Positions 44,599 to 52,700 of a stretch of DNA of 64,000 bases are shown in pieces. Made by a program: the position numbers and the translations under genes. Each line of letters begins with the position of its first letter. Positions within the stretch are counted from its first letter, which is position 1. Source of the stretch: Curtobacterium flaccumfaciens (GTDB lineage: Bacteria; Actinomycetota; Actinomycetes; Actinomycetales; Microbacteriaceae); assembly GCF_013359815.1 (NCBI RefSeq), contig NZ_JABMCF010000036.1:62001-126000 (forward strand), read 5' to 3'. The notes beneath the pieces are model-generated. The model searched no databases and was not told the DNA's origin. It was given only the letters and a program-made list of their open reading frames with translations.

Positions 44599-44877
44599 TC
44601 AGTGCTCGCCGAGCGCCCGGTCCACCGCTGCCGTGATCTCACCCTGGTCGAAGTGGTTCGCGATGACGATGACCTCGGCGTAGGTGTCGCCGATCGCCTC
44701 GACGAACTCCTGACTCGTCAGGATCACGTTGGCGTCGTCGGAGACGTCCCGCACGGACGCGACGTCCGCCGCGACGACCGACGCCGACAGCCCGAGGGCG
44801 TCGAGCGCCTTCTCGGCGTTCACCTTGAGGATGCCGCTCGAGCCGATGCCGGCGCCGCAGATGGTCACGATCTTCAC
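44599..44877 (-). CDS. PTS IIB-like protein (ascorbate/galactitol type)
   Basis: 92 residues. KIVTICGAGIGSSGILKVNAEKAL: Cys7 in the CGAGIGSS loop is the phosphocysteine of lactose/ascorbate-type IIB. Then VRDVSDDANVILTSQEF, typical of the second half. Overlaps the IIA gene by 4 nt. There is no IIC permease next to it or elsewhere in the window, so it may not act in transport. Confidence 0.88.
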   Translation of the reverse strand: MKIVTICGAGIGSSGILKVNAEKALDALGLSASVVAADVASVRDVSDDANVILTSQEFVEAIGDTYAEVIVIANHFDQGEITAAVDRALGEH

Positions 44878-45320
44878 GCGGAGACCCCCATGATCGTGCG
44901 GACCTCGTCCGCGGTGGTCGCCGCCGCGATCCGCCCGGTCACGGTGGCGTCGTTGAACAGGTTCGCGATCTCACCGATCGACTCCAGGTGGGTGCCGACC
45001 TCGGCCACCGCGAGCCCGAGCACCACGCGGACGGGGTCGTTGTGCGGGTGGCCGAACGCCACCGGCGTCGCGAGCGTCACGATCGCGAGTCCGTCCCGCA
45101 CGACGGCACCACCCGGCCGGGCGTGCGCGAACGCGAGCCCCGGCGAGATGACGATGTACGGACCGTGCTCCTCGACCATGCCGATCATGGCGTCGGTGTA
45201 CTCGTCGGTGGTGGCGCCCGAGGCGACGAGCGCACCGCCGACCAGGCGCATCGCGTCACGCCACGCGGGCGCGTCCGCACCGAGGAGGACGGCGGTGTCC
45301 GGCAGCGGTGGCAGTCCCAT
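44874..45320 (-). CDS. PTS IIA-like protein (mannitol/fructose/ascorbate type)
   Basis: 148 residues. The phosphohistidine loop reads YIVISPGLAFAHARPGGAVVRDGLAIV, with H66 where family members have PHAR or PHA. LATPVAFGHPHNDPVRVVLGLAV follows, a normal second motif. Could phosphorylate the adjacent IIB. Three bases separate it from the add stop; the set add-IIA-IIB forms a leftward operon. Confidence 0.88.
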   Translation of the reverse strand: MGLPPLPDTAVLLGADAPAWRDAMRLVGGALVASGATTDEYTDAMIGMVEEHGPYIVISPGLAFAHARPGGAVVRDGLAIVTLATPVAFGHPHNDPVRVVLGLAVAEVGTHLESIGEIANLFNDATVTGRIAAATTADEVRTIMGVSA

Positions 45321-45323
45321 GCG

Positions 45324-46436
45324 TCAGGCCTCCTGGTACCCGGCCGTGATGGTGGCGATGATCTCCTCGCGGTCCTCGAGCGGCAGGAACGACCCGAGCG
45401 CGGCGTTGATCTGGAACGCCGCCAGGTCGTCGAGGTCGTACCCGAACGTGCCGGCGAGCAGTGCGAGCTCCTTCGACAGCGAGGTCCCGCTCATCAGGCG
45501 GTTGTCGGTGTTCACCGTGACGCGGAAGCCGAGCTGGTAGAGCACGTCGAACGGGTGGTCGGCGAGCTCGTCGCCCCACGCGGCGATCGCCCCGGTCTGC
45601 AGGTTGGACGACGGCGAGACCTCGAGCGGGATCTCGCGGTCGCGGACCCACGAGGCGACCTCGCCCAGGGAGGCCAGCGTCGAGCCGTCCCCGGCGTCGG
45701 ACAGGGCGACGTCCTCGAAGATGCGGACGCCGTGCCCGAGGCGGAGCGCCCGGCCGTCGACGAGGGCTGACCGGATGGAGGCGAGCCCGTCGGCCTCGCC
45801 CGCGTGGACGGTGACGGGGAACAGTTCGGACGCCAGGTAGTCGAAGGCGGCGCGGTGGTTCGAGGCGGGGAACCCGGCTTCGGCACCGGCGATGTCGAAG
45901 CCGACGACTCCGGCGTCACGATGTCGGACGGCGAGCTCCGCGATCTCGAGCGACCGGTCGGCGTGCCGCATCGCGGTGACGAGCTGGCCGACGCGGATGC
46001 GCCCACCGGCGGCGTCGACGGCTTCCTCGATGCCGGCCTGCACGGCCTCCACCGTCTGGTCGAGGGTCAGCCCGCCCTGCAGGTGCTGCTCCGGCGCCCA
46101 GCGGACCTCGCCGTAGACGACGCCGTCGGCGACCAGGTCCTCGACGAACTCGCGGGCGATCCGGGTGAGCTGCGGTGCGGTCTGCATCACCGACGTGGTG
46201 ACGTCGAACGTCTTCAGGTACTCGACCAGGGAGCCGGAGTTCGACTGGTCGGCGAACCACTGCCCGAGCTCGGCCGGGTCGGTGGTGGGGAGCGACACAC
46301 CCGCCGAGGCCGCGAGCTCGATGATGGTCGCGGGACGCAGGCCGCCGTCGAGGTGGTCGTGCAGCGAGACCTTCGGCAGGTCGTTGATGACCGCCCCGGC
46401 GTCGGGCAGGCGGTAGGTCGGGGCGTCGGCGCTCAT
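45324..46436 (-). CDS. add: Adenosine deaminase
   Basis: Deaminates (deoxy)adenosine to inosine. 370 residues. SLHDHLDGGLRPATI (zinc His pair), VTVHAGEADG (zinc His and catalytic base region), LRLGHGVRIFED, LEVSPSSNLQTGA and VTVNTDNRLMSGTSLSKE (zinc Asp) are all present. Leaderless ATG with TAGCCT six bases upstream. First gene of the add-IIA-IIB unit and 120 nt from deoA, with a hairpin between. Confidence 0.95.
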   Translation of the reverse strand: MSADAPTYRLPDAGAVINDLPKVSLHDHLDGGLRPATIIELAASAGVSLPTTDPAELGQWFADQSNSGSLVEYLKTFDVTTSVMQTAPQLTRIAREFVEDLVADGVVYGEVRWAPEQHLQGGLTLDQTVEAVQAGIEEAVDAAGGRIRVGQLVTAMRHADRSLEIAELAVRHRDAGVVGFDIAGAEAGFPASNHRAAFDYLASELFPVTVHAGEADGLASIRSALVDGRALRLGHGVRIFEDVALSDAGDGSTLASLGEVASWVRDREIPLEVSPSSNLQTGAIAAWGDELADHPFDVLYQLGFRVTVNTDNRLMSGTSLSKELALLAGTFGYDLDDLAAFQINAALGSFLPLEDREEIIATITAGYQEA

Positions 46437-46442
46437 GCCCCC

Positions 46443-46448
46443 AGGCTA
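46443..46448 (-). promoter_or_regulatory. -10 box TAGCCT, add operon (leaderless)
   Basis: TAGCCT on the minus strand, 6 nt before the ATG at 46436. Confidence 0.55.
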
Positions 46449-46504
46449 TCGGTGGTCACCGCCGCCGCGCAGGCAGCTGTGCACAACCCACGACGGAAGA
46501 CACT

Positions 46505-46536
46505 GGAGGCTCCCCACAGGTGTGCAGGGAGCCTCC
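46505..46536 (-). terminator. Hairpin after deoA
   Basis: GGAGGCTCCC (46505-46514) pairs with GGGAGCCTCC (46527-46536). Separates the ABC-cdd-deoA unit from add. Confidence 0.65.
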
Positions 46537-46556
46537 GGTTCGTCGGGTGGCCGGGT

Positions 46557-47855
46557 TCAGGACCCGATGCGCTCGCGCACGATCGACCCACGTGCCGCGG
46601 CAGCGGAGCCCGCCGGGCCGATGGTCCACGCGCCCTCGAGCGACTCCAGCGCACGCGGGATCCGCGACGCGTCGTCGGAGTGCAGCGTCCATAGCGGCTG
46701 GCCCTCGGTCACGGTGTCCCCCGGCTTGACGTGGAGCTCGATGCCCGCACCGGCCTGCACCGGGTCCTGCGCGCGGGCACGACCGGCCCCGAGCCGCCAG
46801 GCCGAGACGCCGAACGGCAGCGCGTCCTGCTGCGTGAGGACCCCCGACGTCGGAGCGGTGACGACGTGCTGTTCGCGGGCCACGGGCAACGCGGCGGACG
46901 GGTCCCCGCCCTGCGCCTCGATCATCCGACGCCAGGTGTCCATGGCGCGGCCGTCCGCGAGCGCCGCGGCCGGGTCGGCGTCGGGCAGTCCGGCCAGCGT
47001 GAGCATCTCGGTCGCGAGCGCAACCGTCAACTCGACGACGTCGGCGGGGCCGCCGCCGGCGAGCACCTCGACCGACTCCCGCACCTCGAGCGCGTTGCCG
47101 ATCGTCAGCCCGAGCGGGACCTCCATGTCGGTCAGCAGCGCCGAGGTCGCGACCCCGGCGTCGTTGCCGAGGTCGACCATGGTCTGCGCGAGCTCCCGGG
47201 ACGCCTCGTACGTCGGCATGAACGCGCCGGACCCGAACTTGACGTCGAGCACGAGCGCCCCGGTGCCCTCGGCGATCTTCTTCGACATGATGCTCGACGC
47301 GATGAGCGGGATGCACTCGACGGTGCCGGTGATGTCGCGGAGCGCGTAGAGCTTCTTGTCCGCGGGTGCCAGGCCGGACCCGGCGGCGCAGATGACCGCG
47401 CCGACGTCCTGCAGCACCTGCATCATGCGGTCGTTCGAGATGGACGCCTGCCACCCGGGAATCGACTCGAGCTTGTCGAGCGTGCCGCCGGTGTGCCCGA
47501 GTCCGCGACCGGACAGCTGAGGCACCGCGACGCCGAACGACGCCACCAGGGGTGCCAGCGGCAGGGTGATCTTGTCGCCGACCCCGCCCGTGGAGTGCTT
47601 GTCGACCGTCGTCTTGCCGAGCGACGAGAACGACATCCGCTCCCCCGACGCGATCATCGCGAGCGTGAGGTCCTTGATCTCACGCCGCTCCATCCCGTTC
47701 AGGAAGATCGCCATCGCCATCGCGGCCATCTGCGGGTCCTCGACGTAGCCGCGGGTGTACGCGTCGACGAGCCAGTCCACCTCGGCGGTGCTCAGGGCCC
47801 CGCCGGAGCGCTTCGTACGGATGAGGTCGACGGTGTCGAACGGCTCGACGGCCAT
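46557..47855 (-). CDS. deoA: Thymidine/pyrimidine-nucleoside phosphorylase
   Basis: 432 residues from ATG 47855; the longer frame runs into cdd. Features: DLIRTKRSGGALSTAEVDWLVDAYTRGYV, MTLA-like DLTLAMIASGERMSFSS, VDKHSTGGVGDKITLPLAPLVASFGV (phosphate loop), SGRGLGHTGGTLDKLESIPG, and VLDVKFGSGAFMPTYEASRELAQTMV. Splits thymidine or (deoxy)uridine to base and pentose-1-phosphate. Five bases after cdd, so co-transcribed. Confidence 0.95.
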   Translation of the reverse strand: MAVEPFDTVDLIRTKRSGGALSTAEVDWLVDAYTRGYVEDPQMAAMAMAIFLNGMERREIKDLTLAMIASGERMSFSSLGKTTVDKHSTGGVGDKITLPLAPLVASFGVAVPQLSGRGLGHTGGTLDKLESIPGWQASISNDRMMQVLQDVGAVICAAGSGLAPADKKLYALRDITGTVECIPLIASSIMSKKIAEGTGALVLDVKFGSGAFMPTYEASRELAQTMVDLGNDAGVATSALLTDMEVPLGLTIGNALEVRESVEVLAGGGPADVVELTVALATEMLTLAGLPDADPAAALADGRAMDTWRRMIEAQGGDPSAALPVAREQHVVTAPTSGVLTQQDALPFGVSAWRLGAGRARAQDPVQAGAGIELHVKPGDTVTEGQPLWTLHSDDASRIPRALESLEGAWTIGPAGSAAAARGSIVRERIGS

Positions 47856-47860
47856 GTGGA

Positions 47861-48343
47861 TCAGTGCTCCTGCTGGTAGGTGGCGAGGGTGCGCGGCCCG
47901 AAGGCGTCCGGCAGGACCTCGTCGATGGTGCGGATGCCGGAGAGCGTCTCGAGGAGCATGCCCTCGGTCGAGTGCTCGAACAGCAGCTGGCGGCAGCGGC
48001 CGCACGGCATCAGGGTCGCCCCGTCGCCGTCGACGCACGTGAACGCGACGAGCTTGCCGCCGCCGGTCATGTGCAGCTGCGACACGAGCGAGCACTCCGC
48101 GCAGAGCGTCACCCCGTAGCTCGCGTTCTCGATGTTGCAGCCGGAGACGATCCGGCCGTCGTCGGTGAGCGCCGCGGCACCCACCGGGAACGACGAGTAC
48201 GGCGCGTAGGCGCGCCGCATCGCGGCCGTGGCGGCGTCCCGCAGGACGCCCCAGTCCACGTCGTCGACCGGGAGGCCCGTGGCGGCGTCCGCCGGGTCGG
48301 TGGCGGTGACCGCCTGGTCACCTGGTTGCTGCGTGTCGGTCAT
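47861..48343 (-). CDS. cdd: Cytidine deaminase
   Basis: 160 residues, longer than the usual 130 because of an N-terminal extension of about 30 residues. Core: AYAPYSSFPVGAAALTDDGRIVSGCNIENASYGVTLCAECSLVSQLH with the zinc Cys and catalytic Glu, and MPCGRCRQLLFE with the two further Cys. ATG 48343 has GGAGG about nine bases upstream. The extension is encoded by DNA that shares GGGAGGCCCGTGGCGGCGTC with the palindrome at 16276. Converts (deoxy)cytidine to (deoxy)uridine for DeoA. Confidence 0.94.
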   Translation of the reverse strand: MTDTQQPGDQAVTATDPADAATGLPVDDVDWGVLRDAATAAMRRAYAPYSSFPVGAAALTDDGRIVSGCNIENASYGVTLCAECSLVSQLHMTGGGKLVAFTCVDGDGATLMPCGRCRQLLFEHSTEGMLLETLSGIRTIDEVLPDAFGPRTLATYQQEH

Positions 48344-48362
48344 GTGTCGTGCCTCCAGGCCG

Positions 48363-49652
48363 TCAGCTCTTGATGTAGGGCTTGCCGGACGCGGCGGGGC
48401 CGCGCGACTGCCCGACCAGGCCGGCCACGGCGAAGATCGTCACCACGTACGGCAGCATCAGCAGGAACTCGCTGGGCACGGGTGAGTCGATCGCTCCGAG
48501 CGTGTTCTGCAGGTTCGACGCGAAGCCGAACAGCAGCGCCGCGAGCGTCGCCTTGATGGGGTCCCACCGGCCGAAGATGACGGCGGCCAGCGCGATGTAG
48601 CCGGCGCCCGCGGTCATGTCCTTCGTGAAGGGCCCGACCGCGTCGAGCGTGAAGTACGCCCCACCGAGACCGGCGATCGCACCGGCGAGGGAGACGTTCC
48701 AGAACCGGGTGCTCGTGACGTTGATGCCCACCGTGTCGGCGGCCTGCGGGTGCTCACCGACCGCGCGGAGGCGCAGGCCCCAGCGGGTCTTGAACAGGCC
48801 GAAGGTGACGACCGCCACGGCGATGTAGGCCAGGTAGACGACGACCGTCTGCTCGAAGAACACCGGACCGATGACCGGGATCTGGTGCAGCAGCGGGATC
48901 TCGACCTTCGGGAACCGGATGCCGATGTTCAGGGTCTCCTCGTTCGGGGAGAGCACCTGCGAGTACAGGAAGCCGGTCAGGCCGGAGATGAACGCGTTGA
49001 TGACGACACCGACGATGACCTGGTCGACCAGGTACTTGATGCTGAACGCCGCGAGGACGAACGACACGAGCATGCCGGCGACGAGCGCGGCGACGAGGCC
49101 GACCCAGGGCGACCCGGTGATCGACGCGACCATCGCGGAGCTGAACGCACCGGCGAGGAACTGGCCCTCGATCGCGATGTTCACCACGCCGACCCGCTCG
49201 GAGATGACGCCGCCGAGGGCACCGAACACGAGCGGGACGCTCAGGCTCAGCGCGCCGAGCAGCAGGCCGGGGATCGGCAGGGACGAACCGGCCGCGGCCC
49301 AGGTCAGGAACCCGATGACGAAGACGACCGCGAACACCGACGTGACCCACAGCGGGACCCGGCGGAGTGCCCGCGTCTCGATGAACGCGTACACGGTCAG
49401 GATCGCGAGCAGGACGATGACGACGATGCCCGTCCCGAGCGCGGGCAGCGGGACGTTCGGCAGCGCGAAGAAGTCACCGGCGTTCGCGAGGCGGAACGTG
49501 GTGGTGCCGGAGCGCGGCAGCAGGCCGAACAGCACGATCGCGATGAGCGTGAACACGCCGTACCCGATCGGGAGCTTCCAGCTCCTGGTGGTCTCGACCG
49601 GACGGTCCGCGAGCGGCGACGCGGGGGCCGCGGTGGGGCTGATGGTGCTCAT
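48363..49652 (-). CDS. Nucleoside ABC transporter permease (second)
   Basis: 429 residues from ATG 49652 (ATGA overlap with the previous permease). About ten helices; BPD_transp_2 features GALGGVISERVGVVNIAIEGQFLAGAFSSAM, FLYSQVLSPNEETLNIGIRFP and LRAVGEHPQAADTVGINVTSTRFWNVSLAGAIAGLGGAYFTL. This is the YufQ/NupQ type that forms a heteromeric pair with the neighbour. Transport of nucleosides is inferred from the BMP binding protein and salvage genes. 19 nt before cdd. Confidence 0.93.
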   Translation of the reverse strand: MSTISPTAAPASPLADRPVETTRSWKLPIGYGVFTLIAIVLFGLLPRSGTTTFRLANAGDFFALPNVPLPALGTGIVVIVLLAILTVYAFIETRALRRVPLWVTSVFAVVFVIGFLTWAAAGSSLPIPGLLLGALSLSVPLVFGALGGVISERVGVVNIAIEGQFLAGAFSSAMVASITGSPWVGLVAALVAGMLVSFVLAAFSIKYLVDQVIVGVVINAFISGLTGFLYSQVLSPNEETLNIGIRFPKVEIPLLHQIPVIGPVFFEQTVVVYLAYIAVAVVTFGLFKTRWGLRLRAVGEHPQAADTVGINVTSTRFWNVSLAGAIAGLGGAYFTLDAVGPFTKDMTAGAGYIALAAVIFGRWDPIKATLAALLFGFASNLQNTLGAIDSPVPSEFLLMLPYVVTIFAVAGLVGQSRGPAASGKPYIKS

Positions 49653-51016
49653 GCGGCGACCGCCTTCTTGCTGGTCTTGCTCGTCTTCGTGCGCTTGCGT
49701 GCACCCGGCTGCGGGATCCGGAAGATCGCGCGGACGAGCGGCGGCGCCGCGATGAAGAGGACGATGAGGGCCTGGATGACCCCGACGATGTCGATCGGGA
49801 TGCCGTTGGCGGCCTGCATGGCGTAGCCACCGTTCTTCAGCACGCCGAACAGGATGGCCGCCCAGAAGACGCCCCACGGCTTGGAGCGGCCGAGCAGGGC
49901 CACGGTGATGGCGTCGAAGCCGATACCGGCGTCGATGCCCGAGGTGAAGCCCGAGGTGACGGCACCCTGCACCTGGTAGGCGCCGGCGATGCCGACCAGG
50001 GCACCGGAGATCAGCATCACCCAGATGGTCAGCGCCGGGACGCTCATGCCGGCCACACGGGCGGCACGGGGGTTCTCACCGATGGTGCGGAACCGGAAGC
50101 CGAGCGACGACTTGTTGACGAGCCACCAGACGACGACGACCGCGATGATCGCGACGATGAACCCGAGGTCCACGCCGTACCGCACACCGAAGAGCTGCGG
50201 CAGGAGCGCGCTGTCCTTCGTGGCGGGCGAGATCGGGTTGCTGCTGCCCGGGGCCTGCAGCAGGCCCGGGGTGCGGAGCAGGTAGCTGACCAGGTAGAGC
50301 GCGACGTAGTTGAGCATGATCGTGACGACCACCTCGTTCGCACCCGTCCGGGCCTTGAGCACCCCGACGATGCCGCCCCAGACCGCGCCGCCGACGATGC
50401 CGGCGAGGATCGTGAGCGGGATGTGGATCGCGGCGGGCCCGTCGAACGAGAACCCGACCCAGCCGGCGGCAGCGGCGCCCATCAGGATCTGCCCCTGGCC
50501 GCCGATGTTGAACAGTCCGGCGCGGAAGGACAGCGCGATCCCGAGCCCGGCGGCGATGAGCGGCACCGAGTAGTCGACGGAGCGCGTGAGCGGCCCGATC
50601 GCCTGCTGGAACGAGTCCGCGCCGAAGTTGAACACCGAGCCCTGGAACAGCGAGGCGTAGGCGCCGCCGACCGCGGTGCCGATCGCCTGGAGCATGTCGG
50701 TCGGGCGGGCGAAGAAGTAGCCGGCTGTGGCCCGGACGTTCTCGTCCGTCACCGCGATGAGGATGCCGCACGCGACCAGCGCGAGGACGACGGCGAGCAC
50801 CGTGACGAGCACGGAGCCGTTCAGGATCCCCTGCAGGGCGGCCTGCCAGCGGTCGCCACCGGCGCCGTTGCGGCGCTCGGTGTCCTCTGCCGAGTCCGTC
50901 ATCAGGTGCGGGGTCGCCTCGACCTCCTGCAGACGGTCGTCGGTGAGCGGGGCGTCCGCGGTGCCGTGCGCAGCCGGGGTCGGCTGCTGCGTGTTGTCTG
51001 GTTCCTGCGCGGTCAC
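49649..51016 (-). CDS. Nucleoside ABC transporter permease (first)
   Basis: 455 residues from GTG 51016, overlapping the ATPase stop by 4 nt. A soluble N-terminal segment of about 60 residues precedes the helices. Signature ALSFRAGLFNIGGQGQILMGAAAAGWVG and LGFRFRTIGENPRAARVAGMSVPALTIWVMLISGALVGIAGAYQV are typical of YufP/NupP permeases. C-terminus is basic (RKRTKTSKTSKKAVAA). Confidence 0.93.
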   Translation of the reverse strand: MTAQEPDNTQQPTPAAHGTADAPLTDDRLQEVEATPHLMTDSAEDTERRNGAGGDRWQAALQGILNGSVLVTVLAVVLALVACGILIAVTDENVRATAGYFFARPTDMLQAIGTAVGGAYASLFQGSVFNFGADSFQQAIGPLTRSVDYSVPLIAAGLGIALSFRAGLFNIGGQGQILMGAAAAGWVGFSFDGPAAIHIPLTILAGIVGGAVWGGIVGVLKARTGANEVVVTIMLNYVALYLVSYLLRTPGLLQAPGSSNPISPATKDSALLPQLFGVRYGVDLGFIVAIIAVVVVWWLVNKSSLGFRFRTIGENPRAARVAGMSVPALTIWVMLISGALVGIAGAYQVQGAVTSGFTSGIDAGIGFDAITVALLGRSKPWGVFWAAILFGVLKNGGYAMQAANGIPIDIVGVIQALIVLFIAAPPLVRAIFRIPQPGARKRTKTSKTSKKAVAA

Positions 51017-52533
51017 GCGGCCAGCTCCGTTCCTTCAGGGAGTTCCCCGGCCATCATGAGGCCGAGGACGTCACGGGGGGTGGTCGCGGGGACGATGCCG
51101 ACGATGCCGCCGCGGTACATCACGGCGATCCGGTCGGCCAGGGCCACGACCTCGTCGAGCTCGGTGGAGACGACGATGACCGGCACACCGGTGTCGCGGG
51201 TGGCGACGATGCGCTTGTGGACGAACTCGATCGAGCCGACGTCGATGCCACGGGTGGGCTGCGCGGCGACGAAGAGCCGCAGCTCACGGCTCAGTTCGCG
51301 CGCCAGGACGATTTTCTGCTGGTTGCCACCGGAGAGCCGACCGGCCGCGGTGGTGCGACCCGGCGTCCGGATGTCGAACTCGGCGATCTTCTCGTCGGCG
51401 AAGGCGTCGCGCTCGGCCGAGCGGATCGTGCCGGCGCGGACGAACTCGGCGTGGTCGGCCCGATCGAGCATCAGGTTCTCGGCGATGGTGAACTCGCCGA
51501 CCAGGCCGTCCTCCTTGCGGTCCTCGGGGACGAAGCCGACGCCGGCGTCGAGCACCTGCTTGACGCTCCGCCCGGTGAGTTCCTTGCCGTCGAGGGTGAT
51601 GCGGCCGGCGTGGGCGGGCTCGAGGCCGATGATCGCCTCGGTGAGCTCGGTCTGCCCGTTGCCCTGCACCCCGGCGATCGCCAGGACCTCGCCGCGGCGC
51701 ACCGTGAAGGAGACGTCGTCGACGAGCACGATGCCGGACGGGTCGGTCACGGTCAGGTTCTCGACGACCAGGGCGTCGGCGCCACCGGACGCAGGAGCCT
51801 TGTCGACCACGAGCGAGACGGCACGGCCGACCATCAGCGCGGCCAGCTCGTTGTTCGTGGCGGTCGGCGATGCCTCGCCGACGACCTTGCCGAGACGGAT
51901 GACCGTGATGCGGTCGGCGACCTCGCGCACCTCGCGGAGCTTGTGGGTGATGAAGACGATCGCGGTGCCGGCCTCGCGGAGCTGGCGCATGATGCCCATC
52001 AGCTCGTCGGTCTCCTGCGGGGTGAGGACGGCCGTCGGCTCGTCGAACACCAGCACGGAGGCGTCGCGGGACAGCGCCTTGATGATCTCGACGCGCTGCT
52101 GCACACCGACGGGCAGGTCCTCGACCTTGGCGTCGGGGTCGACGTCGAACCCGAAGCGGTCGGAGATCTCCTGCACGCGCTTGCGGGCACCGGCCAGGTC
52201 GAGCCGCCCGCCGAAGGTGGTCTGCTCCTGCCCCAGCATGACGTTCTCGGCGACGGTGAACACGGGCACGAGCATGAAGTGCTGGTGCACCATGCCGATC
52301 CCGGCGCGCATGGCGTCACCGGGGCCGTCGAAGTCCTGCACCACGTCGTCGAGCAGGATCTCGCCCTCGTCGGCGTCGTACAGGCCGTACAGGACGTTCA
52401 TCAGGGTGGACTTGCCGGCGCCGTTCTCACCCAGGAGGCAGTGGACCTCACCCGGCTCGACGGTGAGCGAGATGTGGTCGTTGGCGACCAGGGCGCCGAA
52501 CCGCTTGGTGATGCCGCGGAGTTCGAGCTTCAT
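51013..52533 (-). CDS. Nucleoside ABC transporter ATP-binding protein (tandem NBDs)
   Basis: 506 residues from ATG 52533, a double-ATPase of the YufO/NupO and RbsA type. First NBD: GENGAGKSTLMNVLYG (Walker A), DLPVGVQQRVEIIKAL (ABC signature), VLVFDEPTAVLTPQE (Walker B). Second NBD has a degenerate A-site (AGVQGNGQTELTEAIIG), with LSGGNQQKIVLARELS and LFVAAQPTRGID. Leaderless ATG with TAGACT seven bases upstream. The region in front carries a palindrome array. Confidence 0.95.
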   Translation of the reverse strand: MKLELRGITKRFGALVANDHISLTVEPGEVHCLLGENGAGKSTLMNVLYGLYDADEGEILLDDVVQDFDGPGDAMRAGIGMVHQHFMLVPVFTVAENVMLGQEQTTFGGRLDLAGARKRVQEISDRFGFDVDPDAKVEDLPVGVQQRVEIIKALSRDASVLVFDEPTAVLTPQETDELMGIMRQLREAGTAIVFITHKLREVREVADRITVIRLGKVVGEASPTATNNELAALMVGRAVSLVVDKAPASGGADALVVENLTVTDPSGIVLVDDVSFTVRRGEVLAIAGVQGNGQTELTEAIIGLEPAHAGRITLDGKELTGRSVKQVLDAGVGFVPEDRKEDGLVGEFTIAENLMLDRADHAEFVRAGTIRSAERDAFADEKIAEFDIRTPGRTTAAGRLSGGNQQKIVLARELSRELRLFVAAQPTRGIDVGSIEFVHKRIVATRDTGVPVIVVSTELDEVVALADRIAVMYRGGIVGIVPATTPRDVLGLMMAGELPEGTELAA

Positions 52534-52540
52534 GTTCGGG

Positions 52541-52546
52541 AGTCTA
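52541..52546 (-). promoter_or_regulatory. -10 box TAGACT, ABC ATPase (leaderless)
   Basis: TAGACT on the minus strand, 7 nt before the ATG at 52533. The -35 region would fall at the edge of the palindrome array. Confidence 0.55.
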
Positions 52547-52557
52547 TTTCTGTCTCG

Positions 52558-52659
52558 CGCGCGCCACACGGGCGCACGGTGTCGCGTGCAGCCCGCGGAT
52601 GCACGATGTGGTGTGCGCCGCCGGGCGCACGATGTGGTGTGCGCCACCCGGGCGCACGA
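52558..52659. repeat. Palindrome array, 26-27-bp period, upstream of ABC ATPase
   Basis: GCACGATGTGGTGTGCGCC occurs exactly at 52601-52619 and 52627-52645; related copies start at 52574 (GCACGGTGTCGCGTGC) and 52654 (partial). Each full unit holds GGCGCAC or GATGCAC facing GTGTGCGCC. Spacings are 27, 26 and 27 bp. Possible operator array. Confidence 0.7.
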
Positions 52660-52694
52660 GAACGCGGGCGAGGGATGCTCCCCCGCCCGCGTTC
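52660..52694 (-). terminator. Hairpin after BMP lipoprotein gene
   Basis: GAACGCGGGCGAGGG pairs with the CCCCCGCCCGCGTTC side, with one mismatch. It lies just past the bmp stop at 52701. Confidence 0.65.
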
Positions 52695-52700
52695 ACCGGG

